Assembly (NCBI GenBank): GCA_016841005.1
Contig: JAEORG010000309.1
Span: forward strand, 1-9,166
Direction of reading: 5' to 3'
Origin: Candidatus Thorarchaeota archaeon
GTDB taxonomy: Archaea > Asgardarchaeota > Thorarchaeia > Thorarchaeales > Thorarchaeaceae
DNA length: 9,166 bases
The notes beneath the pieces were generated by a model. The model saw only the letters and a list, made by a program, of their open reading frames with translations, searched no databases and was not told the DNA's origin. The translations under genes were made by a program, and so were the position numbers. Of the stretch, positions 1-5,256 are shown one piece after another (positions within the stretch are counted from its first letter, which is position 1; each line of letters begins with the position of its first letter).

Positions 1-139
1 GTAAGCTGAGTTGTGAATCAGGATTTCGTATACTGTGTATATGTTTGCAAGAACATCCACGACATGGAGAGGCCTCCGAAAGTAATCTCTGAATTCTTTG
101 TACAATATCCTTATACAGTCGGAATCTGGTGTTCAATAC

Positions 140-787
140 ATGCAGGCTATTATCGGGACTATGAGTATCGTGATTGTAGTCATAGCCATGTTTGTCCAGA
201 CTCTATGGATAATCGTTGGAAGACGAGGCAGGGATCGCTATCTCAAAGATATAGCAAAATTCCGACGACCGAGTAGCTCTTGGTCTCGATACTATAAATG
301 GCGTGTTGAAAGTCTTCGCAACTCTATCCTAGATGGCATTATCTTTGAAATTCTCCTGATTGCCATCTTATTCAGTATGATTCTTACTTCAGTTGAACTC
401 TATGAAATACCATCATTGATTCCTATTGTTCTCTTGGTCATAGCTCTCTCTTTTCTTAGTTCCATTCAGAATGCGTTCAAGATTAAAGGGTTGAACGAGA
501 GAGAAGTGAAAATAGCCAGCCAGATTGAAGCAGCTACCGATAAGATTGCCACGGCCAGAAATTTAGCTGTTGATTTAATTTCAGCTGGAACAGCTGCCGA
601 TGGTCGGGTTTGGTTTGCATTGTACAAAGTTGGGCAACGGCAAGATCCGGTAGGATGGGCTGTACGGGATGTGTTGCTTGATTCTAATTTGAAACACTAT
701 CAACAAAGCGGAAGTATAGATTCTCCACAGGACTCAAGCCTCAAAGTAGATGAAACCAGTGATTCAGAGGGGCCTGGAATTAGATAA
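140..787 (+). CDS. Membrane protein of unknown function, three predicted TM helices and a cytosolic tail
   Basis: I do not recognise this family. From the ATG chosen here the protein has 215 residues. It has a hydrophobic helix at about 3-26, a basic linker (RRGRDR, then an RWS/Y-rich stretch), a hydrophobic pair at about 62-83 and 89-108, and a soluble C-terminal part. The soluble part begins with a charged, alanine-rich helix (about 118-148) that could form a short coiled coil and ends in an acidic, serine-rich tail. An in-frame TTG at 98 would add 14 residues, but GGTG at 127-130 lies 9 nt before the ATG at 140, which favours 140. A further ATG at 161 is possible if the transcript is leaderless, because a TATA-like TTATACA sits near 110. 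It is read in the same direction as the eL33 gene 90 bases downstream, which appears to have its own promoter. A real gene is likely; no function is claimed. Confidence 0.7.
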   Translation: MQAIIGTMSIVIVVIAMFVQTLWIIVGRRGRDRYLKDIAKFRRPSSSWSRYYKWRVESLRNSILDGIIFEILLIAILFSMILTSVELYEIPSLIPIVLLVIALSFLSSIQNAFKIKGLNEREVKIASQIEAATDKIATARNLAVDLISAGTAADGRVWFALYKVGQRQDPVGWAVRDVLLDSNLKHYQQSGSIDSPQDSSLKVDETSDSEGPGIR

Positions 788-823
788 TTGTAGCATTTAG
801 AATTTGTAGACAATTCGCAACTC

Positions 824-830
824 TTATATG
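824..830 (+). promoter_or_regulatory. TATA-like box of the eL33 gene
   Basis: TTATATG lies in the 90-base gap before the eL33 gene. About 25 nt downstream would put the transcript start near 852-855. That leaves a leader of about 25 nt holding the Shine-Dalgarno GAGGG at 866-870, 7 nt before the ATG. No other AT-rich element in the gap is as well placed. Confidence 0.45.
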
Positions 831-877
831 AAACACCTAGGGCGTCAACGAGAATTCTTCTATACGAGGGATACTGC

Positions 878-1162
878 ATGTCTAAGAATGAAGTACTGAA
901 AGGTCGAAAAGGTACAGTCGTTAGCTACCGTAGAGGAAAACATCTACAACATCCAAATCAAGTTATCCTCATCTTCGACGAGATAAAGAGTAGAAACGAA
1001 GCCGCAGCCCTCGTTGGTCGCAAGGTCAAGTGGATTAATGAATCTGAACGGGAGTTCCTTGGAAAGGTTCTTGGAGCTCATGGAAACAGCGGTGCTGTTA
1101 GAGCCAAGTTTAGGACCAATCTTCCAGGTCAAGCTATTGGTACTCCAGTCTATCTTGAGTGA
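878..1162 (+). CDS. rpl35ae: Large-subunit ribosomal protein eL33 (L35Ae family)
   Basis: This 94-residue protein is the complete L35Ae/eL33 domain, a small beta-barrel protein that binds 23S rRNA in the large ribosomal subunit. Family features are plain: an N-terminal strand with KGTVVSYRRGKHLQHPNQ, the DEIKSRNEAAALVGRKVKW segment, and the signature HGNSGAVRAKFRTNLPGQAIG at about 69-89, close to the eukaryotic HGNSG.VRAKF..NLP pattern. The ATG at 878 has GAGGG 7 nt upstream. eL33 occurs in eukaryotes and in only some archaea (TACK and Asgard groups, Thermococcales and a few others) and is absent from bacteria, which makes it the best single taxonomic marker here. It is not in a ribosomal operon: its neighbours are membrane proteins. 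Length and motifs are normal. Confidence 0.97.
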   Translation: MSKNEVLKGRKGTVVSYRRGKHLQHPNQVILIFDEIKSRNEAAALVGRKVKWINESEREFLGKVLGAHGNSGAVRAKFRTNLPGQAIGTPVYLE

Positions 1163-1174
1163 TTCATCAATTTC

Positions 1175-1227
1175 GTCTATTTAACCCCTGGAATCTTCTA
1201 TTTGTTTGATTCAACCGTTGAGTAGAC
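1175..1227 (+). repeat. Inverted repeat downstream of the eL33 gene
   Basis: GTCTATTTAAC (1175-1185) pairs with GTTGAGTAGAC (1217-1227) over 11 positions, including two G-U pairs. Inside it, GAATC (1191-1195) pairs with GATTC (1208-1212) around a pyrimidine-rich 12-nt loop. It starts 13 bases after the eL33 stop. It could act as a 3'-end or termination structure for the eL33 transcript. It does not have the two-part pocket and kink-turn expected of an H/ACA guide RNA. The pairing is visible; the role is inference. Confidence 0.4.
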
Positions 1228-1312
1228 AGTGTAATGGTTACAAAATGGAAATCAAAACCGATATTAGATTGTGAATTATTACAATTTGCGCTTCTTGAAA
1301 TAGGTGAAAGCC

Positions 1313-1801
1313 ATGGATATGACGCAAATAATACTAGGAATTCTCAATTGGCTCCATCTGGTAGCCACTGTGACTTGGTTTGGCGGCATCACAACAAATG
1401 CCTTAGTTCTTGTTCCTTCCCTTGGGGCATCATTAGATCCTCCAACTGCAGGTGGTTTCATGAATACGTACATGAAGAAATTCAAACCATTGGTGTACGT
1501 CAGTATTCTGGTTCTTATTTTGACTGGTGTGTTTATCACTGGTCTATTGAATCCAGGTTATCTTGAGTTCTCAAATGAGTGGTCACTTATACTACTCATT
1601 AAGCATGTTTTCGTTGCCCTTGCAGTGTTGGCGACTTTGTATGGTTTCGAGGTGTTAGCTCCCAAGATAGCAAAATTAGCTGCACAAGGTCCATCTCCAG
1701 AGCTAGCACAACTTCAGAAGGTGCAGATGACTTCTGTGAAGATTGCAGTCGTAATGGCGTTCATTATCCTGCTGCTTACAGGATTTCAGACAGCTCTCTA
1801 A
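1313..1801 (+). CDS. CopD-like four-helix integral membrane protein
   Basis: The protein has 162 residues from the ATG at 1313, with four hydrophobic helices at about 5-35, 58-79, 89-113 and 141-160. Helix 1 carries NWLHLVATVTWFGG, the pattern of the CopD/PcoD membrane domain, where a Trp-Leu-His and a W.GG follow each other in the first helix. His15 and a second helix-embedded His98 (IKHVF) could bind a metal or a haem, which is inference. The GTG at 1304 is part of the Shine-Dalgarno AGGTGA (1302-1307) and is probably not the start; the ATG at 1313 or the one at 1319 is better. CopD proteins are linked to copper handling in bacteria, but stand-alone short archaeal members are mostly uncharacterised. 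No copper chaperone or P-type ATPase gene is nearby, so the substrate is open. Confidence 0.75.
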   Translation: MDMTQIILGILNWLHLVATVTWFGGITTNALVLVPSLGASLDPPTAGGFMNTYMKKFKPLVYVSILVLILTGVFITGLLNPGYLEFSNEWSLILLIKHVFVALAVLATLYGFEVLAPKIAKLAAQGPSPELAQLQKVQMTSVKIAVVMAFIILLLTGFQTAL

Positions 1802-1854
1802 CCGAAGATTTAGTTTAAGCTGTGTCAGAAAGATTGTGTAGGAGAGTGTTGAAA

Positions 1855-1927
1855 GACAAGGAAGGGTTCCTATGTACTAGATATTGCATATCATTATGCA
1901 CATTATTCGGAACCAACTTTCCTTGTC
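1855..1927 (+). repeat. Long imperfect hairpin in the 1802-2090 gap
   Basis: GACAAGGAA (1855-1863) pairs perfectly with TTCCTTGTC (1919-1927). GGTTCC (1865-1870) pairs with GGAACC (1909-1914), with a small asymmetric interruption (G1864 against 1915-1918). The 38-nt interior has its own hairpin, TGCATA (1885-1890) with TATGCA (1895-1900) around TCAT. The 73 bases fold into one extended structure with no open reading frame. It lies 53 bases after the CopD-like gene and 70 before the C/D sRNA. It could be a structured RNA, a 3'-end structure or the remnant of a small inverted-repeat element. The pairing is visible; identity is unknown. Confidence 0.5.
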
Positions 1928-1968
1928 ATATCTTTGATGTTTATGCTCTTTGTTAGTGATTTCATCAG

Positions 1969-1975
1969 TTTTATC
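1969..1975 (+). promoter_or_regulatory. TATA-like box of the C/D sRNA
   Basis: TTTTATC is centred about 26 nt before the first base of the terminal stem of the sRNA at 1998. That is the spacing expected between an archaeal TATA box and a transcript start. It would let the sRNA be made independently of the CopD-like gene. Confidence 0.4.
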
Positions 1976-1997
1976 TACTCATCATCGGATGTTTACA

Positions 1998-2070
1998 TGG
2001 CTCCAGTGATGACCATTGGCTAGATGAGGGTGAAAGCCCGATGATGTGTCATAGTTAGTCGGAGGAGCCA
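1998..2070 (+). ncRNA. Box C/D guide sRNA, D guide probably aimed at 23S rRNA helix 69
   Basis: All parts of an archaeal box C/D sRNA are present in order. A 7-bp terminal stem TGGCTCC (1998-2004) pairs with GGAGCCA (2064-2070). Box C is GTGATGA (2006-2012, full match to RTGATGA), followed by an 11-nt guide (2013-2023). Box D' is ATGA (2024-2027), and a GGG/CCC hairpin (2028-2030 with 2037-2039) follows. Box C' is ATGATGT (2041-2047, 6 of 7), then a 12-nt guide (2048-2059), and box D is CGGA (2060-2063, 3 of 4). Both box pairs give kink-turn geometry: a 3-nt bulge, tandem G-A pairs, then U-G or U-U. Such RNAs bind L7Ae, Nop5 and fibrillarin and direct 2'-O-methylation opposite the fifth guide base before D or D'. 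Guide 2 complements UAACUAUGAC of the 23S helix 69 loop (recalled), placing the mark at the A equivalent to E. coli A1913. The two non-consensus D boxes are the main weakness. Confidence 0.75.
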
Positions 2071-2090
2071 CACTTCTACGAGGACTTGAG

Positions 2091-2627
2091 ATGATTCAGT
2101 GGGTTGTGTATCTCTTTACTTACATGATGGCTGGCATGAGTCTAAAGCTAGGAGATGACCTTCTGGATGAGTTTGAAACTCCCTCGTTAGCATGGTTTCC
2201 ACTAGGTGTATCTGGAGTTTTGTTTGGTCTGCTCATGGTGCAGAGTGAGTGGGACTTGGTCCTTCTTTCGTCCATTGTTATTGGAGTTCTTCTCTCAGGA
2301 AAAGTCAACCGAAGAGAGTTCATCATCGGATTTGTAGCCATCGGGATTATTCTCCTTGTGATTGGCATTCCAGAGATTACACGGATACTGGATTGGTTAG
2401 CACTCCTCTTCTGCCTGTTCATGGCTTCAGTCTTGGATGAACGAGGTAATGATTGGACGGATAAGAATCTGAACCCAAGAGCCTCTTTGTTCTTCAAGTA
2501 TAGGTTCACGCTCAAAGTCAGTGCTCTGCTCCTATCAATACCTTGGCCATTATTTTTCCCTGTGGCAATAGGTCTCTGGATGTTTGATATCGGATACGAA
2601 ACAATTGGATGGCTCATGCGACGTTGA
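2091..2627 (+). CDS. Multi-pass membrane protein of unknown function with two acidic motifs
   Basis: I do not recognise this family. The protein has 178 residues and about five or six hydrophobic segments: about 3-19, 33-50, 55-70, 77-94, 99-114 and 143-165. Two polar, acidic patches follow membrane segments: GDDLLDE at 21-27 and DERGND at 116-121, the latter followed by WTDKN and a basic FFKYRFTLK stretch. Paired Asp-rich motifs next to membrane helices recall enzymes that bind a diphosphate through magnesium, such as the UbiA group, but the spacing and size do not fit UbiA, so no function is assigned. The ATG has GAGG (2080-2083) 7 nt upstream. The gene begins only 20 bases after the C/D sRNA, and its last 14 bases overlap the convergent radical SAM gene. 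Confidence 0.75.
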   Translation: MIQWVVYLFTYMMAGMSLKLGDDLLDEFETPSLAWFPLGVSGVLFGLLMVQSEWDLVLLSSIVIGVLLSGKVNRREFIIGFVAIGIILLVIGIPEITRILDWLALLFCLFMASVLDERGNDWTDKNLNPRASLFFKYRFTLKVSALLLSIPWPLFFPVAIGLWMFDIGYETIGWLMRR

Positions 2628-3567
2628 TCCGTGTAAGCTCAATAGGTGCAAGACTACAGCAAACGTCTCTGAAAATAGGTGCAAGTCCTAAGTTTCGTGC
2701 CAAATCAACTCCATCCTGACTGATGTATGCGATACCATTTACTCCGCACTTCACTGCAAACTCATCAGTCTTGATTTTGTGATCACCTATGGGACGTGCA
2801 CACCCAAGAAGTAGAGGGGTCTTTTCCATCCCAAGACGTGTAATTGTCATTATTTTCCCTATCATTTCAGGAGTAGGTGGTGATACCTTGGCCATAGAGG
2901 TTCCACGAATAGGACTTAGAGCGATAATCACAACAGCCTCTGGATTCCGTTGTGCAATCATATCAAGGGCTTCGAGTTCTCCGTTTAGCTTTCCGTAATC
3001 TAATCCAACAAGAACATGTGGCGCAATCGGGATATTCTGTTCCTTCAGAAGGTCTAGAGATTCAGCCATTCGTTCAGGACCAGAGTCAATATGATAAACA
3101 GACTTTGCCACCTCAGGACTTCCGATTATGTCCAACATTGCAGCATCAATTTTGGCTTCACCAAGCATACTAGCTGTATCAGGTGTCACAAGTCCAGTAT
3201 GCACAACAACTTGTAGTCCCATGTCCTGCTTTGCTGCACGAATTGCTTCACCGAATCTATCTAGAGGCACATGACCCTTGGAATCTGATCCTCCACTAAT
3301 GAGGACTCCCTCTCCTCCTCTCTCTTTGACCTCTTTACAAGCTTGAAGAAGTCCTTCTGGTGTAGGAACACCTTTCATTCCATGTAGAAGTTTTCCATCA
3401 CAATGCTCACAATGTAATGAACATACATCTCCTGTGACACTGAGAGAAGCAAAGTTGTGTCTGTTTGCATGTTTGTGGTCTTTGATTTTATATGGATATC
3501 CAGTAGGACTAAAGCAATAGAGGGAGGTTCCGAAGACTTTCGTTCTTATTTCAAACCCTTGTGCCAT
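2614..3567 (-). CDS. Radical SAM enzyme, biotin-synthase-like (COG1856-type; possible lipoyl synthase LipS relative)
   Basis: From the ATG at 3567 the protein has 317 residues. The iron-sulphur motif CSLHCEHC (C-x3-C-x2-C, Cys49, 53, 56) is followed by an SGG strand at 91-93 that contacts SAM. BioB-like features come next: VVHTGLV, LDIIGS, PHVLVGLDYG, ALSPIRGTSM and LGCARP (254-259). The start is chosen because GAGG lies 5 nt before it, a TATA-like GATATAC lies at 3627-3621 on the same strand, and the N-terminus (MAQGFEIRTKVFG) has the form I recall for such proteins. An ATG at 3777 or GTG at 3636 would lengthen it, but 3777 would overlap the start of the divergent synthetase gene. Archaeal BioB-like proteins of this kind include the two-component lipoyl synthases LipS1 and LipS2; I cannot tell whether this is one, and no partner or lipoate-protein gene lies in the window. 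The radical SAM assignment is firm; the substrate is inference. Confidence 0.9.
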   Translation of the reverse strand: MAQGFEIRTKVFGTSLYCFSPTGYPYKIKDHKHANRHNFASLSVTGDVCSLHCEHCDGKLLHGMKGVPTPEGLLQACKEVKERGGEGVLISGGSDSKGHVPLDRFGEAIRAAKQDMGLQVVVHTGLVTPDTASMLGEAKIDAAMLDIIGSPEVAKSVYHIDSGPERMAESLDLLKEQNIPIAPHVLVGLDYGKLNGELEALDMIAQRNPEAVVIIALSPIRGTSMAKVSPPTPEMIGKIMTITRLGMEKTPLLLGCARPIGDHKIKTDEFAVKCGVNGIAYISQDGVDLARNLGLAPIFRDVCCSLAPIELTRINVA

Positions 3568-3620
3568 CTGTTCCTCAAACTCACTAAATGGCTGATTGAG
3601 AATGGATAATCCATCAGAAA

Positions 3621-3627
3621 GTATATC
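3621..3627 (-). promoter_or_regulatory. TATA-like box of the radical SAM gene
   Basis: On the minus strand GATATAC lies so that a start about 26 nt downstream falls near 3598. The leader would be about 30 nt and would contain the GAGG Shine-Dalgarno before the ATG at 3567. This supports the shorter start of the radical SAM gene. Confidence 0.4.
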
Positions 3628-3655
3628 GAAGGTCACAACAGAACCTATCAGTAAG

Positions 3656-3688
3656 CCTGTTTGAATATTCCGATGCGTTTCAAATAGG
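3656..3688. promoter_or_regulatory. Inverted repeat in the divergent promoter region, candidate operator
   Basis: CCTGTTTGAA (3656-3665) and TTCAAATAGG (3679-3688) are inverted copies with one mismatch in ten, separated by 13 bases. The half-site centres are 23 bases apart, about two helical turns, as expected for a dimeric DNA-binding protein. The dyad lies about midway between the radical SAM start (3567) and the synthetase start (3768). No reading frame is needed there, so a shared regulatory site is the simplest reading. The binder is unknown. Confidence 0.35.
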
Positions 3689-3755
3689 ATACCACATAGC
3701 AAGCTACAAGTACCTGCATTTTGCGGGAAGGCTCGTAGCCCGTGGGAATATCCTA

Positions 3756-3763
3756 GAGGTGAT
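3756..3763 (+). promoter_or_regulatory. Shine-Dalgarno sequence that decides the start of the synthetase alpha gene
   Basis: GAGGTGAT is complementary to the usual archaeal 16S rRNA 3' end (AUCACCUC). The in-frame GTG at 3759 lies inside it, so the TTG at 3768, 8 nt after GAGG, is the probable start codon. Confidence 0.6.
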
Positions 3764-3767
3764 TGGA

Positions 3768-5213
3768 TTGGAATCATGTGCTAATCTTGTAGGCGTCGAC
3801 ACTTTCTTCAACGCAAAGAGCGTGGCAATCTATGGAGCCTCACCAAGCCAGAATAGTGTAGGTCAAGCAATCATTCAGAATTTTATCAAGCCACTCTATG
3901 AAGGAAAAGTGTATGCAGTCAATCCGAAATACTCCAATGTTCTAGGTATTCCCTGCTTCCCCTCATTGCAAGATATTCCTGACCAAGTCGATATGGTAGT
4001 TATTGCAGTTCCAGCACGGATAACACCGAGAGTATTCGAAGATATTGCTGCAAAGGGCACAAAAGCTGCAATAGTAGTTTCTGGAGGGTTTTCTGAAACT
4101 GGCGAACGTGGTACAGAACTCGAAGATGAGATTGTCAGGATTGGAAGAGAGAATGGAATCAGAATCATAGGTCCTAACTGTGTCGGAGTAATAGATACTC
4201 ACTCACATGTTGACACCTTCTTCCTTCCTGAATACAGATGTGGAAGACCTAAACCAAGTAACGTAGCGAATATCTCTCTTGTATCCCAATCAGGAGCTTT
4301 TGCAGCAGCAATTGCTGACTGGACATCAGAATTGGGTCTTGGAATTAGCAAAATCGTAAGTTTAGGTAACAAATGTGATGTTGATGATGATGACCTTCTC
4401 TGTTACCTCGGAGAAGACCCAACTACTCAGGTAGTGTGTTACTATACAGAAGGTTATGATCCTGAAAAAGGACGGTCTTTCTTCAATACTGCAAAGCGAA
4501 TCACCAAGGATAAACCAGTTCTTGTGGTCAAATCAGGAAGAGGGGCTAGAGCCCAAGCAGCATCTATGTCTCACACTGGGTCTCTTGCAGGGTCTGATAA
4601 TGTTGCACATGCAGCATACAAGCAAGCTGGAATAATCAGACCAGATAACTTCGAACAGATGTTCGATATGGCAAAAGCACTTGCAATGCAACCTGCAGCC
4701 AAGGGAGATCGTGTTTTGATGATTACAAATGGTGGTGGACTGGGGGTAATGACCACAGATGCTATTGAAGCAGAAGGTCTTGCGCAACCTCCACCGTCAC
4801 CAGAACTACATGAGAGGTTTGAAAACAGGCTACCAGGATATTGTGCTGTCGGAAATCCTGTTGACGTTGTCGGAGACGCTGGTTCTGATCGCTATGATGC
4901 AGTCTTCGAAGAAGCGATTGCTAGCGACGAATACGACATCTTTGTGGTAGGAATGTTGCTTCAGACTCCCAGTCTAGGAATGGAGATAACTAATCGCATC
5001 GCTTACCATGCGAATGAATCTGGGAAGCCATTCATTGTAATCTCTATGGGTGGTGGGTTCACTACTAAAGCTGGCGAAATTATGGAACTCATGGGTGTCC
5101 CAACATATGCGACTGGAGAGAAAGGAGCGATTGCTGCAAAAGCATTAGCTCAATACGGTGAAGTCAAATACGGAAAGGATTTCAAGAAAACAGCAGGCTC
5201 ACCCAAACCATAA
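3768..5213 (+). CDS. acdA: Acetyl-CoA synthetase (ADP-forming), alpha subunit
   Basis: This is the larger subunit of the archaeal NDP-forming acyl-CoA synthetase. The enzyme converts acetyl-CoA (or another acyl-CoA), ADP and phosphate to the acid, CoA and ATP, the main energy-yielding step of fermenting archaea. From the TTG at 3768 it has 481 residues. An N-terminal CoA-binding Rossmann domain (FFNAKSVAIYGAS, then NPKY, VIAVPA, GPNCVGV near 135-141) is followed by a succinyl-CoA-ligase-like domain (LVSQSGAFAAA, SLGNKCDVDDDDLL). Next comes the catalytic loop SMSHTGSLAGSD, whose His269 is the phosphorylated histidine of the family. The C-terminal domain has ITNGGGLGVMTTDA and GNPVDVVGDA. Length is normal for a split alpha subunit (about 460). 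The beta gene follows after 43 bases, so both are almost surely one transcript. Which acyl-CoA is preferred cannot be read from the sequence. Confidence 0.95.
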   Translation: MESCANLVGVDTFFNAKSVAIYGASPSQNSVGQAIIQNFIKPLYEGKVYAVNPKYSNVLGIPCFPSLQDIPDQVDMVVIAVPARITPRVFEDIAAKGTKAAIVVSGGFSETGERGTELEDEIVRIGRENGIRIIGPNCVGVIDTHSHVDTFFLPEYRCGRPKPSNVANISLVSQSGAFAAAIADWTSELGLGISKIVSLGNKCDVDDDDLLCYLGEDPTTQVVCYYTEGYDPEKGRSFFNTAKRITKDKPVLVVKSGRGARAQAASMSHTGSLAGSDNVAHAAYKQAGIIRPDNFEQMFDMAKALAMQPAAKGDRVLMITNGGGLGVMTTDAIEAEGLAQPPPSPELHERFENRLPGYCAVGNPVDVVGDAGSDRYDAVFEEAIASDEYDIFVVGMLLQTPSLGMEITNRIAYHANESGKPFIVISMGGGFTTKAGEIMELMGVPTYATGEKGAIAAKALAQYGEVKYGKDFKKTAGSPKP

Positions 5214-5256
5214 ATATGCGTAACCAGCATCCAGAATTTGAGAGGTCTGAAATCTG

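Noticed and set aside
13..276. An 87-codon open frame starting with GTG
   Set aside because: It overlaps the start of the 140-787 gene in another frame. Its composition is rich in Cys, Tyr and His with no domain or hydrophobic pattern, and it has no good Shine-Dalgarno.
1855..1927. Reading the hairpin as an H/ACA guide RNA
   Set aside because: The interior loop is only 1 nt on one side and about 4 on the other, so no pseudouridylation pocket forms. No kink-turn is visible in the upper stem; ATA after the stem is weak support alone.
1965..1985. Minus-strand ATGATGA (1979-1985), 10-base spacer, then CTGA (1965-1968), a possible second C/D sRNA
   Set aside because: No terminal stem, no second D box, and no proper C' box follow. 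The short motifs are common by chance, and the stretch overlaps the likely promoter of the plus-strand sRNA.
1998..2070. A riboswitch (fluoride-type or similar) in the leader of the 2091 gene
   Set aside because: The conserved core of the riboswitches I know does not fit, while all four C/D boxes, both spacers and the terminal stem fit a guide sRNA.
2120..2617. A 165-codon frame on the minus strand inside the 2091-2627 gene
   Set aside because: Its serine-, arginine- and proline-rich translation is typical of an antisense shadow. The plus-strand frame gives clean membrane helices and has a Shine-Dalgarno at proper spacing.
3568..3777. N-terminal extension of the radical SAM protein to the ATG at 3777
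   Set aside because: It would overlap the start of the divergent synthetase gene. The added residues show no family resemblance, and a TATA-like box plus GAGG favour the start at 3567.
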